A stretch of 64,000 nucleotides of DNA from Halodesulfovibrio aestuarii DSM 17919 = ATCC 29578 (GCF_000384815.1 NZ_ARQF01000020.1:558001-622000), one strand, 5' to 3'; shown: positions 1-9,666, numbered from the stretch's first letter. Numbers and translations: made by a program. Notes: generated from the letters alone by a model not told the origin.

Positions 1-1782
1 GAAGTTCAGCTTATGTACTCTCCTTCCCGTGTTAAACGTCCACTTAAGCATGCCGGTGATGGCGCTTATGTTGCGATTTCATGGGAAGAAGCAGAGAAAA
101 TGCTCAAAGAAAACCTCAGAAGAGCAGGTTCCAAAGTTGCTTATGTATCTGGTGACGAAACCGGTACAATCAACGAACTTCTTTCCGGTATGGCGAAAGA
201 AAGTGGTTCCGAAGACTTCTATGTTATGCCTTCAGAGGTTCAGCCAGCAGCACTTGCTTTTGCTAGCATGAATGGCAAAGGCCAGCTTGGCTACGACATC
301 GAAAATAGCGACTACGTGTTTGCTATCGGTGCTAACATTCTTGAGTCTTGGGGCACAGTGCTTCGCAACCGCGCAGCATTTAAAAAGTCCCACCCCGCTG
401 CAAAAAAACCAACTGTTAAGTTTGTCTACGCAGGCCCAGTGCAGAACAACACTGCTGCAGGCGCAGACGAATGGTTACCAGCAAAATCCGGTGCTGAAGC
501 AATCGTAGCAATGGGCATTGCAAATCTGCTTATCAAATCCGGTGCTACAATTAACGCACCAGACTTTGCAGAGTTCAAAGCGCTTGCCGCTCAGTACACT
601 CCGCAAAAGGTTGCTGCGCTCGCTGGAGTTGCTCCTGCTAAGCTTAAAGCAATCGCAGCAGAGCTTTCAAAAGCTCAGCGTCCTGTTGTTCTTACCGGTT
701 CTGAATTCGGTCAGGGTACAGGCGTTGCAACTGTTCTTGCTGGAACCGCAGTTAACATGCTGCTCGGTAGCTTTGGTCGCGAAGGCGGCGTAAAAGCTCT
801 TCCTTTGGCACCGAAAGTTATTGCTTCCGGCATGGATCGTTCTGAAAGCGCTCAAAAAGACCTCGTGGCCTACCTTTCCCGCATCAGTGCAGGAAAAGTT
901 TCCAAGCCGCGTGCAATGGTCTTCTACGAAGCAAACCCAGTATACGGTCTGCCTCAGCCTGCAGCTATGGCTAAAGTAATGGATAAGGTTCCATTTAAAG
1001 TTGCTTTCACCAGCTTCCTTGATGAAACTGCGAAAGCCTGTGACCTTATTCTGCCTACTCCGCTCGGTCTTGAACGCTTCGATGACGTGGAAACACCATA
1101 TGGAATCGGTCAGGCATTCTACAGTCTCGCTCGTCCTGTTGCGCCTTGCGTAATTGACGGCAAGCCTGCTGCTGACGTGCTTCTGAGTGTTGCTACTCAG
1201 CTCAACATGGATCTTGGTTTCGCTACGTTTGAAGAAATTCTTCAGGCGAAAGCAGAAGCTGCAGGTGCTGATTGGGACAGCCTGATGGAAGGCGAATTCT
1301 TTACAAGTGATGCTGTTGCAGAACAGTCTAATCTGCGCATTGCCGCAGACGTAATAGGTAAAGCACTTGCTGCTGCACCTAAGGCTGCAAAGCTAAGCAT
1401 TGCCCCTGTGCAGAAACTGAGCCTCGGCACCCCGAACACCGCTATTCCACCGTACAACAACAAAACAATTCGTCGTTGGGAACTCCAGAAAAACGAAATG
1501 TATGTTGCGATGAACGGAGCAACAGCGCGTGAGCTCGGCGTGGTAAAACACGACCGTATTAAGCTCAGTAATTCCAGCGGCAGCATCCAGGCCCGTGTGA
1601 ACATTTTTGAAGGCGTTATGCCAAATACCATTGCAGTGCTGATGGGCTTTGGCCACACCGCGTTCGATGAGTTCAGCAAAGGCAAAGGCGAAAACGTCAT
1701 GGAGCTGCTGACTGTTGGTTATGAAGCCGGCACCGGACAATCTGTCTGGAACGTTGCTGGTGTAAACGTCAGCAAGGCATAA
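1..1782 (+). CDS. qrcB: Menaquinone reductase Qrc, molybdopterin-family subunit QrcB (5' partial)
   Basis: The reading frame is open from base 1, so the start lies outside the window; about 594 residues are visible. The protein resembles the large subunit of the molybdopterin oxidoreductase superfamily, with a C-terminal molydopterin-dinucleotide-binding-like domain in roughly the last 120 residues. The two genes that follow are QrcC- and QrcD-like, which fixes the identity. Qrc passes electrons from periplasmic cytochrome c3 to menaquinone in sulfate reducers. In the characterised complex this subunit is reported to lack molybdenum, so it is probably structural or electron-relaying. The multihaem QrcA gene is expected just upstream, off the window. 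qrcC follows after 12 bases, so they form one operon. Confidence 0.88.
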   Translation, partial: EVQLMYSPSRVKRPLKHAGDGAYVAISWEEAEKMLKENLRRAGSKVAYVSGDETGTINELLSGMAKESGSEDFYVMPSEVQPAALAFASMNGKGQLGYDIENSDYVFAIGANILESWGTVLRNRAAFKKSHPAAKKPTVKFVYAGPVQNNTAAGADEWLPAKSGAEAIVAMGIANLLIKSGATINAPDFAEFKALAAQYTPQKVAALAGVAPAKLKAIAAELSKAQRPVVLTGSEFGQGTGVATVLAGTAVNMLLGSFGREGGVKALPLAPKVIASGMDRSESAQKDLVAYLSRISAGKVSKPRAMVFYEANPVYGLPQPAAMAKVMDKVPFKVAFTSFLDETAKACDLILPTPLGLERFDDVETPYGIGQAFYSLARPVAPCVIDGKPAADVLLSVATQLNMDLGFATFEEILQAKAEAAGADWDSLMEGEFFTSDAVAEQSNLRIAADVIGKALAAAPKAAKLSIAPVQKLSLGTPNTAIPPYNNKTIRRWELQKNEMYVAMNGATARELGVVKHDRIKLSNSSGSIQARVNIFEGVMPNTIAVLMGFGHTAFDEFSKGKGENVMELLTVGYEAGTGQSVWNVAGVNVSKA

Positions 1783-1794
1783 GGGACGAGCGTC

Positions 1795-2559
1795 ATGCAA
1801 ACTAAAGAATTCACTATAAAATGGGGCATGGCAATTGACCTCGACAAATGCACCGGTTGTGGTGCCTGCATGGTTGCATGTCAGGCAGAAAACAACCTTG
1901 CACCAATTGCCGATGCTTCCAATAAAATCAAAGTAATGAACTGGATCACAGTCTACGAACTGTCCAACGGTAAACCTTACCCTGAACACGACGTAGCCTA
2001 CCTGCCTCGCCCTTGTCAGCAGTGTGGTCATCCGCCTTGCGTTTCTGTTTGTCCGGTTATCGCGACTGACAAAAACGAAGAAGGCGGAATCGTCAGCCAG
2101 GTAACTCCTCGTTGCATCGGCTGTCGTTACTGCATGGCTGCCTGCCCTTACCACGCACGCTACTTTAACTGGCGTGATCCGGTATGGCCTGGTGGACTTG
2201 AAAAAGCTCTTACTCCTGACGTATCTGTACGTCCTCGCGGTGTTGTAGAAAAATGTACTTTCTGTCACCACCGCTGGATGGCTGCAAAAGATAAAGCTAT
2301 CGTTGAAGGTCGTGATCCTATGGATCTGGCTGAAGGCGAATACGTTACTTCCTGTACCGAGGCATGTCCTAACGGTGCAATCACCTTCGGCGACCTAAAC
2401 AACGAAGAACATGAAGTAGCTAAGCTTGCTAGCTCCAAACACGCTCACAGATTGCTCGAACGTCTTGGTGCCCACACTCAGGTTTACTACGTAAGCCGCC
2501 GTGAATGGGTTCTGCGTCAGCTCGATAACTATCTGGAAGACGAAAAGGTTAAGGGGTAA
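1795..2559 (+). CDS. qrcC: Menaquinone reductase Qrc, iron-sulfur subunit QrcC
   Basis: A 254-residue ferredoxin-like subunit of the DMSO reductase FeS family. Four cysteine groups are visible: CTGCGACMVAC near residue 20, CQQCGHPPC near 78, CIGCRYCMAAC near 108, and a split CTFC / CTEAC pair near 150-195. This matches a set of cubane clusters that wires the QrcB side to the membrane subunit. There is no signal peptide, which is normal because this type is exported with its partner. It lies 12 bases after qrcB and 5 bases before qrcD, in one operon. Confidence 0.9.
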   Translation: MQTKEFTIKWGMAIDLDKCTGCGACMVACQAENNLAPIADASNKIKVMNWITVYELSNGKPYPEHDVAYLPRPCQQCGHPPCVSVCPVIATDKNEEGGIVSQVTPRCIGCRYCMAACPYHARYFNWRDPVWPGGLEKALTPDVSVRPRGVVEKCTFCHHRWMAAKDKAIVEGRDPMDLAEGEYVTSCTEACPNGAITFGDLNNEEHEVAKLASSKHAHRLLERLGAHTQVYYVSRREWVLRQLDNYLEDEKVKG

Positions 2560-2564
2560 CAGTC

Positions 2565-3830
2565 ATGGGAAAGAACTACTCTCTTCCTGCAGATCATGAA
2601 CTCTTCCCGGAAGGCACATCACGCTGCTCTCTGACGAAGTTTTCAATCTGGATGGGACTTGTCGGTGCTGTAGCTCTTTGGGGTCTTTACGCTGCATTCA
2701 GAGTGCTCGCGGAAGGACTTGGCGTTACAGCCCTTGATGACTACTTCGGCTTTGGTCTCTGGATCACCTTTGACCTTGCCGTTATTGCTCTCGGTGCTGG
2801 TGCGTTCTTCACTGGTCTGCTCAGATACATTCTGAATATTGATCCGTTGAAAAACATCATCAACCTCACCGTTATTATCGGCTTTATTTGCTACTCCGGT
2901 GCTATGCTCATTCTCGTGCTCGACGTTGGTCAGCCGATTCGTGCATGGTTCGGTTACTGGCATGCGAACGTACACTCCATGCTTACAGAAGTTATTTTCT
3001 GTATTACTTGTTACTTGATTGTTCTGATCATCGAGTATGTACCGCTGATCCTCGAACAAAAACAACTTAACAAGATTCCAGTGTTGCATCACATCGCGCA
3101 TAACCTGCACGTTTGGATGCCTCTGTTTGCTGGTATCGGTGCGTTCCTTTCCACTTTCCACCAGGGTTCACTCGGTGGTATGTACGGCGTTCTTTTTGGC
3201 CGTCCTTACGTACTCCGTGATGGTTTCTTCATCTGGCCTTGGACTTTCTTCCTCTTTGTTATTTCCGCAGTTGGTTCCGGTCCGGTATTTACCGTGCTTA
3301 TCGCAACTATCATGGAAAAAATGACTGGCAAGAAACTGGTTAGCTGGGAAATTAAAACCCTTATGGGTAAAATTGCTGGTGCAATGCTGCTTGTATACCT
3401 TGTATTCAAGTTTGCAGACACCTACGCATGGGCAATAGATGTATTGCCACGTTCCGGTCTCACTTTTGACCAGAACTTCTACCAGACAATCTACGGCAAG
3501 TGGCTCCTGTGGTCAGAGCTGTTCCTTTGTGGCGTTATTCCGTGTGTTATTTTACTCACACCGAAACTTCGCAACAACCCGGTTCTCTTCTACTCCGCTG
3601 CTTTCCTCGATTGTGCAGGCATTACTATCAACCGTTACGTATTTACGGTTCAGGCTCTCGCGATGCCGGTATTGCCTTTCGACACCTGGGAAACATACGC
3701 ACCAAACTGGGCAGAATGGGGTGCAAGCGCACTCGTACTTGCCTACGGTGCTATTATTCTCAGCCTGTCATACCGTTACCTGCCGGTGTTCCCGCAGGAA
3801 CGTAGTTTGAATGCGACTAAGTCCAACTAG
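2565..3830 (+). CDS. qrcD: Menaquinone reductase Qrc, NrfD-like membrane subunit QrcD
   Basis: A 421-residue polytopic protein of the NrfD/PsrC family with about ten hydrophobic segments spread over the whole length. The N-terminus (SLPADHELFPEGTSR) precedes the first helix. In this family the subunit anchors the complex and carries the menaquinone site. The gene starts 5 bases after qrcC and is the last of the operon; a strong hairpin follows 38 bases downstream. Qrc allows hydrogen- or formate-derived electrons from cytochrome c3 to enter the menaquinone pool that feeds sulfate reduction. Confidence 0.9.
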   Translation: MGKNYSLPADHELFPEGTSRCSLTKFSIWMGLVGAVALWGLYAAFRVLAEGLGVTALDDYFGFGLWITFDLAVIALGAGAFFTGLLRYILNIDPLKNIINLTVIIGFICYSGAMLILVLDVGQPIRAWFGYWHANVHSMLTEVIFCITCYLIVLIIEYVPLILEQKQLNKIPVLHHIAHNLHVWMPLFAGIGAFLSTFHQGSLGGMYGVLFGRPYVLRDGFFIWPWTFFLFVISAVGSGPVFTVLIATIMEKMTGKKLVSWEIKTLMGKIAGAMLLVYLVFKFADTYAWAIDVLPRSGLTFDQNFYQTIYGKWLLWSELFLCGVIPCVILLTPKLRNNPVLFYSAAFLDCAGITINRYVFTVQALAMPVLPFDTWETYAPNWAEWGASALVLAYGAIILSLSYRYLPVFPQERSLNATKSN

Positions 3831-3867
3831 GGCTTAGTTTCAGATAGGTAAGCTTAAAGTCAGTTGA

Positions 3868-3905
3868 GCCCCGGCCGGTCCCCACCCGTGCCGGGGTTCT
3901 TCGTT
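3868..3905 (+). terminator. Rho-independent terminator of qrc operon
   Basis: A 7-bp GC stem, CCCCGGC (3869-3875) with GCCGGGG (3890-3896), is followed by a T-rich stretch. It lies 38 bases after the qrcD stop. Confidence 0.75.
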
Positions 3906-3976
3906 TTGAATCTGCAAGTTTTATCTACAAAAAAAATCGTCAAAAACTTGCCGAAGACATATCCTAATGCGAAAAA

Positions 3977-4954
3977 CTATACCCAGAAATAGTAGGCAAG
4001 TGTGAACAAAACAAGCGAGACAACGCGCACACTCTGATTGCAGAAAATAAGCCATAGGGCGAGGCGTGACGGAAATATCCCCATATAAGTTGCAAGTTGA
4101 TGCCTCAGCGCGCGCATTGGCGACGAAAGTATATTGCCGGCAAGTAAAGCCAGCACAACATCTTTTGCTTGAATCGATCCGTCAGTTAAAAGCGCACCTG
4201 CAGCAGCCATAGAAGCTGTTATTTCTGCTGCTAAGCTAAGAATAAGTACACCCGCAGCTTCTGGATTAATAAACGGCAAAAAACCGTTATCTCCGCCAAT
4301 AACATCATTTAACGCCTCAAACACTCCGAAGCGATTTAACATAAAAACAATTGTGTACACAGGAATTGTTACAAGCAACACTCGCCTGATTCTGCGCATA
4401 AATCGTGAGACTACTCTTTGAAACACCTCTTTGGCATCCTTTGGAGCATTATCATCAAGCTCACAGGTTACGCAGCCCTCAGGTGTTGGAGGAAGGATGA
4501 AACGTCCCGCAATAACGGTTCCGATTGTACGGAACAACGCTGCAGAAACAATTATCCCTACATACCAGAACGCGGCTTTACCAAGAAAAGGTACCGCAAG
4601 AAAGAAAAGTGACGGAAGGTGCAGAAAAAGCACCGGAGTGCTGTTCAGCAAGTTTGAGAAATACAGTTCCTTACGAACAATTTTTCCTTGCTCATACTGC
4701 TCAGCAAGATACGAGTTTGCCGAAATGCTCGAAAAGAAAGCCATAGTAAATGCTGCACCGGAGACATCCTGCAAATGCGCCATGCGTACCAATGGTGATG
4801 ACACCTTTGCGAGAAAACGGCCCCAATGCAACGCTTCAATAATGTTGCCTATAGCCAGACCAAGCGAAATAGAAAGAATAAGTCTCAGTAACGGGCGGCA
4901 AAGCCCATTCCAAAGTACATCGAAGTCCATAAAAGAAAAGAGTTCAGTGTGCAT
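3977..4954 (-). CDS. Nucleoside-recognition (gate) domain membrane protein
   Basis: A 325-residue integral membrane protein with about eight hydrophobic segments and two gate-like halves; the motif NSTPVLFLHLPS and the second-half segment ITASMAAAGALLTDG fit the nucleoside-recognition/gate family. Substrate and function are unknown. The proposed ATG at 4954 sits in the loop of a perfect inverted repeat (4937-4966). An in-frame GTG at 4999 and an ATG at 4930 are the alternatives, and none has a strong ribosome-binding site. It converges on qrcD and is a single-gene unit. Confidence 0.7.
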   Translation of the reverse strand: MHTELFSFMDFDVLWNGLCRPLLRLILSISLGLAIGNIIEALHWGRFLAKVSSPLVRMAHLQDVSGAAFTMAFFSSISANSYLAEQYEQGKIVRKELYFSNLLNSTPVLFLHLPSLFFLAVPFLGKAAFWYVGIIVSAALFRTIGTVIAGRFILPPTPEGCVTCELDDNAPKDAKEVFQRVVSRFMRRIRRVLLVTIPVYTIVFMLNRFGVFEALNDVIGGDNGFLPFINPEAAGVLILSLAAEITASMAAAGALLTDGSIQAKDVVLALLAGNILSSPMRALRHQLATYMGIFPSRLALWLIFCNQSVRVVSLVLFTLAYYFWV

Positions 4955-4966
4955 ACTGAACTCTTT
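4937..4966 (-). promoter_or_regulatory. Perfect 12-bp inverted repeat enclosing the start codon
   Basis: AAAGAGTTCAGT (4937-4948) and ACTGAACTCTTT (4955-4966) are perfect complements around a 6-nt loop. Read on the minus strand the loop is ATGCAC, that is, the proposed start codon of the gate-domain protein plus its second codon. The weak Shine-Dalgarno-like purines lie in the upstream arm. In RNA this would hide the initiation region; its T-rich 3' flank could also make it an attenuator if a later start is used. Confidence 0.6.
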
Positions 4967-5172
4967 ACCATAATTTACTTCAATCACAAATCCAATCACA
5001 AGCTAGCTCAGCCCAAATGGCTGACCTTATCGACGAACGAATTGCCGACAGAGCTTATCTGCGAGCCTTTATGAACTTTTTTTACTGTTCTGCTCCAACG
5101 GCCCTAAAAACAAGCAAAACTCTGTAGAAAGTTTCGTAACCCGCCCATGGAAACCACTCGAGTCATCAAAAA

Positions 5173-5640
5173 CTAAGACTCTTCGTGCCCCTCATCGCGA
5201 GGCAGATCAGACTTGGACGCTTCTGCGCGAGCGAGATCATCACAGCGTTCGTTTTCAGGATGCCCGCTGTGTCCGCGCACCCAGTGCAGGGTAACATCGT
5301 GCTTTTCAAGATACGGGAGCAAACGCAGCCATAGGTCTTTATTCTTCACCGGCTTTTTTGAAGCGTTTTTCCAACCATTCTTTTGCCAGTTTACAAGCCA
5401 TTTTTTCTCTACAGCGTTACGAACGTACTGAGAATCTGTATATAGATCGACTTTGCACGGCTCTTTAAGCGCAGCTAGCCCTTCGATTACAGCAAGAATT
5501 TCCATTCTGTTGTTGGTGGTCAGGGCAAAACCGCCTGAAAGTTCTTTTTCTGTATCACCAAACCGAAGAATACTTCCCCAGCCACCGGGGCCCGGATTTC
5601 CAAGGCAGGAGCCGTCTGTATAAAGCAAAATATGTTTCAT
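5173..5640 (-). CDS. rnhA: Ribonuclease HI
   Basis: A 155-residue protein with all RNase HI landmarks: [14 protein letters not shown] at the N-terminus (first catalytic Asp), [13 protein letters not shown] (catalytic Glu), LYTDSQYV (Asp) and [18 protein letters not shown] (His and last Asp). It cleaves the RNA strand of RNA-DNA hybrids in the cytoplasm. The ATG at 5640 begins [10 protein letters not shown], the usual family start; a GTG 15 bases upstream is also in frame. Length is typical of the bacterial enzyme. It stands alone between two intergenic gaps. Confidence 0.95.
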   Translation of the reverse strand: MKHILLYTDGSCLGNPGPGGWGSILRFGDTEKELSGGFALTTNNRMEILAVIEGLAALKEPCKVDLYTDSQYVRNAVEKKWLVNWQKNGWKNASKKPVKNKDLWLRLLPYLEKHDVTLHWVRGHSGHPENERCDDLARAEASKSDLPRDEGHEES

Positions 5641-5936
5641 ATACCAAGTTCTCACATATTATGTTGATTGAAAAATTTGTACGTAACGACCATGCCTTTT
5701 AAAAACATGAATCAACGTATGCTCAGTATGAAACATAAAAAATGACGCACGGCTAGCTTTTTTCAGAGCCTCTCATTACACATCCCGTAATGCACTTTGA
5801 AAATGCAGTATGAAAAACATGCATACACCAACCCCTGTTCCGGATATACTCAGGACAAGGTGCATTACTTCGGCTATAATATGCGCCAGTGATTACAATC
5901 ACGCACTCTATGAACAGCAATATCATGAGGAATAGA

Positions 5937-6416
5937 ATGCTTCATACCACAGGACTCATTAAATGGATATTCATCATCTTCTGTGCCTTGCTGCTTGCAA
6001 GCCTTCTCTTTTTCAGAGAACTCGGAACGCGTTCTGCTGATATTACTGAGAAGCTTGGTGTTACAAACGGAAAACTTGCCTCCATGCCTGAGACACCGAA
6101 TGCTGTTTCCAGCCAGACTGATATCGAATCAAAGTATGTCTCCCCACTACCTATGACCGGTTCTGTGCAGGAAACTAAAAAAAAAATATTACAGTGCCTG
6201 CAGGAAATGGGAAACAACTCGATTGTGACGCAAAATGATACCTATATCCATGCAGTCTTCGTTACACCCATTATGCAATATCATGATGATGTTGAGTTCT
6301 ATATTGATACAAAAACACAAAACGTGCAGTTCCGGTCTGCTTCCCGCGTCGGAAAGTCTGACTTTGGAGCCAATAGAGCACGCTACAATTCTTTTAAAAA
6401 ACTATATTTACAGTAA
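5937..6416 (+). CDS. DUF1499 family protein, membrane-anchored
   Basis: About 159 residues from the ATG at 5937, which has GAGGAA 4 bases upstream; in-frame starts at 5889 (GTG), 5910 and 5925 lack a ribosome-binding site. An N-terminal hydrophobic segment (residues about 8-28) is followed by a DUF1499 domain. The C-terminal signature is DDVEFYIDTKTQNVQFRSAS followed by RVGKSDFGANRARY, which is diagnostic. Function is not known for the family. It converges on the TPM gene across a shared bidirectional terminator. Confidence 0.75.
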   Translation: MLHTTGLIKWIFIIFCALLLASLLFFRELGTRSADITEKLGVTNGKLASMPETPNAVSSQTDIESKYVSPLPMTGSVQETKKKILQCLQEMGNNSIVTQNDTYIHAVFVTPIMQYHDDVEFYIDTKTQNVQFRSASRVGKSDFGANRARYNSFKKLYLQ

Positions 6417-6432
6417 CCGGTCTGCACAGAAT

Positions 6433-6468
6433 GAAAAAAGCGGCAAGCCATGTGGCCTGCCGCTTTTT
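6433..6468. terminator. Bidirectional Rho-independent terminator
   Basis: GCGGCA (6440-6445) pairs with TGCCGC (6458-6463), with further GGC/GCC pairing inside. It is flanked by an A-run on the left and a T-run on the right, so it can serve both the DUF1499 gene and the convergent AOR operon. Confidence 0.8.
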
Positions 6469-6501
6469 ATGTCTGATCAATTAGCAGTATGATCTGGCAG
6501 G

Positions 6502-7008
6502 CTATTTCCCGCCCATGTCATCCCATAATTTTTGAAGCGCTGTAGCTAATCCCAGTTGCCATTGGTTCTTTTCAAAATACGGTATGAAGTATTCATTTTG
6601 CAGATGGTACATGTAATCTGCTCCCAACGCCTTACGCAGCAGCGGAGGAAATTCTACAAGCACCTGACGGGTATACGGATTAATGCCGATAAATACAGTC
6701 TTCGTGTCCAGCTTAGCCGGCAGAACCACCGGAGTATTGCGCACCTGAACACGTAACTTTAACCCATGTGTTTCCCGAAGCGCCGAGGCAAACTCACGCA
6801 ATGCCGTTTTTTGGGCTGCCGTCAGCGTTTCTGTCTGATCATACACAGTTCCCCGAGAGCGAATCTCCTTGAAACTATACTCAGTCTGAAACCAAAATGC
6901 TGCGGCTACTACTACGAAGACTGCAACCAGCAACATCGCACGCAAAAAAAATTCACCAGAAGAGTTGGCGCGGACTAACGGGCCGCGTTTATTTCTAAAA
7001 AACCCCAT
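6502..7008 (-). CDS. TPM-domain-like membrane-anchored protein
   Basis: A 168-residue protein with one transmembrane segment (residues about 22-42) followed by a soluble domain. The stretch VYDQTETLTAAQKTALREF and the following beta-strand/helix pattern (LKLRVQVRN ... KTVFIGINPYTRQVLVEFP) resemble the TPM/repair_PSII phosphatase-like fold. The family has scattered roles, so no specific function is assigned. It starts 47 bases after the AOR stop on the same strand and ends at a terminator, so it is probably the third gene of the ferredoxin-AOR operon. That link to AOR is inference. Confidence 0.55.
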   Translation of the reverse strand: MGFFRNKRGPLVRANSSGEFFLRAMLLVAVFVVVAAAFWFQTEYSFKEIRSRGTVYDQTETLTAAQKTALREFASALRETHGLKLRVQVRNTPVVLPAKLDTKTVFIGINPYTRQVLVEFPPLLRKALGADYMYHLQNEYFIPYFEKNQWQLGLATALQKLWDDMGGK

Positions 7009-7055
7009 CTGCTCTCCGGTTCTACTGCAGCGCTATCCGCTCCGCAGGCTGTTAT

Positions 7056-8810
7056 CTACTCTTTGCCATAAGCCATCTCTTTAATGGCCGTGGCATACAG
7101 TGTTGCTACTTCGTCCATGTACCCGGTGTCAATTCCACCCTTCCATGTAACTACTTCGGTAAAACGCTTCGGAATCTTAACTGCATCCACATCAAATCCA
7201 GTTTTACACTTTAACTGCCACCGCAACTTTTGAATATACTTACCAGCAGCTTCAAGGTTATCGGCAATGTTGCCAAAACCTGCGGCAGTCAACGCATCTT
7301 TCAACTTTTCCGGCCCGTAAGTACCACGGGCAAAAAGACACCCCATCATACTGTTAATATAAATTCGGCCACGCTCATCTTCAAGCATAAACTCAACAGC
7401 TTTTCCGGCATTCTTTTCTGTGTTGTTCTGGTCAAATGCATACCCGCCAGTGTCGAGATGCGAATGACGGAAGCCATAGGCAGAGGCAACAAAGAAAACT
7501 TCACCAGTTGCATAACCTGCCATTTCCTGCCCGAGAACGCAGGCAAATTCTTCACCACCATATAGCTTTGCAGCAGCCATAGAACCACGGGAAAGCGCCT
7601 GATAGAATGCATTCTCACCAGTAGCAATAAATTTAAGCCCGTTGAGGAAGCCTTTCATCTCTCCGAACTTGAGATCAACAATGGTTTCTTCTTTAGAAAC
7701 AATACCTTTTTCTGTAGCTTCTGCTGCCCATGCAAGAGCAACACCTGCGCTCATACAGTCAAGACCAAGTTTTTCTGTTTCATCTAACAAGGCAAGTACA
7801 TCAGCGGCACTGGTAATACCAAGCATGCTACCCTGCGCAAATATCGGTTCGTAGTCATAGGACACTTGTTTGTAGAGAAACTCATGCTCATTTGCAAACT
7901 GCTGTCGCAACAGCCCAATATGAATACACCCTACAGGACACCCTGCGCATGCAACCTGCCGGAGCAGAAGCTGCTTTGCAAAGGTTTCACCGGAAATATT
8001 GTCCACACGGTCGTCGTGCGTTTTCTGTAAGTTGTTCCATGGGAGCGCTTGTAATTCGTTCAACGGAATCAAGTTTTGTGGAGTACCTAAGTCATGGTAC
8101 TTCTTCATTTTACCTGTTTCAGTGATATCTTGATAAATATCTTTCATCATATCGGCATAGGCTTTTCCCTCAGGAAGGTCGAAAGCCCCGTCTCCGGAAA
8201 CGACAATACCTTTAAGGTTCTTAAAGCCCATGGCTGCACCGGAACCCAGACGGCCAAAATGACGAAATGAATCTACATTGATACAAGCGTAGGCAACACC
8301 ACGCTCTCCTGCTTGACCTATGCGGATAGCAGAACGATGTCCTGAATTTTTTTTACCAAAACGACGCAAGAACTTACCCGTAGCAAAGACATCTTTTCCA
8401 CGAAGGTATGTCACACCTTCCACTTCACAGGAACGTGAACCAATAATAAGGGCACTTAACTGCTTTGCCTTACCGGTAATCATCAAAGCATCGTATCCCG
8501 CAAAACGAATAGACAAAGCAAGACGGCCACCGGCATGGCTTTCTGCCCACTCTCCGGAGTACGGAGAACGAAAACCACACACGACTTTACTCATTAACGG
8601 GTAAAACCCTGTAAGGGGGCCAATTGCGAAAATAAGCGGTTGGCGCGGGTCATCTGCAGGGGCGTCGAGTACTCCGTATCTTTCATATAAAACAGCCGCA
8701 AGGCCACTGCCACCAATGTGCATATGGCGGTCTTCAATCATTAACACGCTGCTTTTGCCTGTAGTAAGCTCTACATGCAATACACGGGAAAAGTTTGGAT
8801 CCATTTTCAT
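7056..8810 (-). CDS. aor: Aldehyde:ferredoxin oxidoreductase (tungsten/molybdenum bis-pterin)
   Basis: A 584-residue AOR family enzyme. It has the N-terminal domain with IGGSGLAA and SHAGGRLALSIRFAGYD (pterin/cofactor binding), the [4Fe-4S] ligand motif CAGCPVGC near residue 290, and a fourth cysteine near 490 (MMGCLFARG). Such enzymes oxidise aldehydes to acids with ferredoxin as acceptor. The ATG at 8810 has AAGGGAG 8 bases upstream. It follows a polyferredoxin gene by 13 bases, giving the small/large-subunit pairing common in anaerobes. The physiological aldehyde cannot be read from sequence; sulfoacetaldehyde from the distant tpa is only a speculation. Confidence 0.88.
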   Translation of the reverse strand: MKMDPNFSRVLHVELTTGKSSVLMIEDRHMHIGGSGLAAVLYERYGVLDAPADDPRQPLIFAIGPLTGFYPLMSKVVCGFRSPYSGEWAESHAGGRLALSIRFAGYDALMITGKAKQLSALIIGSRSCEVEGVTYLRGKDVFATGKFLRRFGKKNSGHRSAIRIGQAGERGVAYACINVDSFRHFGRLGSGAAMGFKNLKGIVVSGDGAFDLPEGKAYADMMKDIYQDITETGKMKKYHDLGTPQNLIPLNELQALPWNNLQKTHDDRVDNISGETFAKQLLLRQVACAGCPVGCIHIGLLRQQFANEHEFLYKQVSYDYEPIFAQGSMLGITSAADVLALLDETEKLGLDCMSAGVALAWAAEATEKGIVSKEETIVDLKFGEMKGFLNGLKFIATGENAFYQALSRGSMAAAKLYGGEEFACVLGQEMAGYATGEVFFVASAYGFRHSHLDTGGYAFDQNNTEKNAGKAVEFMLEDERGRIYINSMMGCLFARGTYGPEKLKDALTAAGFGNIADNLEAAGKYIQKLRWQLKCKTGFDVDAVKIPKRFTEVVTWKGGIDTGYMDEVATLYATAIKEMAYGKE

Positions 8811-8823
8811 ATATCAGGCTCCC

Positions 8824-9243
8824 TTACCCTTCTTCGCGTGCTGGAATGTCACGCAGCTCTATACAATTATGCGGACAGAAAGGCACACAACGCCCGCAAT
8901 GAATACACAGATATGGCAAATCGCTTTCCGTTTCATAATAAATAGCATCCACAGGGCAGACTTCTGCGCATTTGCCACATTTAATACACTTATCATGCGT
9001 TACAATAACTCCGCCGCCCTTTCGTTGCTTTAGGGCTTCTGTCGGGCACACTTCAGCACAGGGTGCGGGGTCACATGCCACACAAATATGAGCTTCAAAA
9101 CCGGTTGTTAATCCTCCGGCAGAAGAGATACGAATTCCAGCCGTATTCCATGACAATTTTTTATGGACTAGCCGTGCGCAGGCCAATGAACAGGAATGGC
9201 ATCCGATGCATTGCTCCATACGAACTGCTTCAAGTCTTTTCAT
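8824..9243 (-). CDS. 4Fe-4S polyferredoxin, AOR electron-transfer subunit
   Basis: A 139-residue protein with four cysteine clusters: CIGCHSCSLAC at the N-terminus, CVACDPAPCAEVCP, CIKCGKCAEVCP and CIHCGRCVPFCP. It can hold four [4Fe-4S] clusters and lacks a signal peptide or membrane segment. It is the first gene of the unit and sits 13 bases before aor, so it most likely carries electrons to or from the AOR active subunit. It belongs to the dehydrogenase FeS-subunit family seen beside many AORs. Confidence 0.82.
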   Translation of the reverse strand: MKRLEAVRMEQCIGCHSCSLACARLVHKKLSWNTAGIRISSAGGLTTGFEAHICVACDPAPCAEVCPTEALKQRKGGGVIVTHDKCIKCGKCAEVCPVDAIYYETESDLPYLCIHCGRCVPFCPHNCIELRDIPAREEG

Positions 9244-9666
9244 GCTGATTACCTACTTTATTCTTCAGATGGGGTACCATATCCACCTATTACTGCCGGT
9301 TCGATTCATTCAAGCCTTCATATTCTCACAACCGGACCCCGACGTATTCACATGTTATTCTCACATAGTTTTCAAAAGAACATGCCAGTGCATACTGTGC
9401 AGTGTAATGTTGTCTGTTAAACGAAACGGCTTGAAACCAGATATGCAGGTTACCACATTTTTACCATACTATGGTATCTACGCACCGAGATCTGTCTGTT
9501 TTATGTATACACAACTTTCATACAATTTTTTCTTCTACTTTCAGCAACTTATTCTCCTATAACCACACCAACGTAAATCCTATAGTGAAATTTATACAGT
9601 GAGTTATCACTGTTTAGAGGAATGCTGCTTGACCTATTAAGACAACTACCCTAAATTTCAAATATT
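9244..9666. other. Divergent intergenic region, ferredoxin-AOR / hflK
   Basis: 423 bases between divergent operons; it must hold both promoters. No convincing -35/-10 pair, -24/-12 element, riboswitch or small gene was recognised by eye. The hflK start has no clear Shine-Dalgarno sequence. Confidence 0.4.

Noticed and set aside
1393-2271. Open frame of 292 codons antisense to qrcB/qrcC
   Set aside because: Mirror of well-supported genes; no domain or ribosome-binding site.
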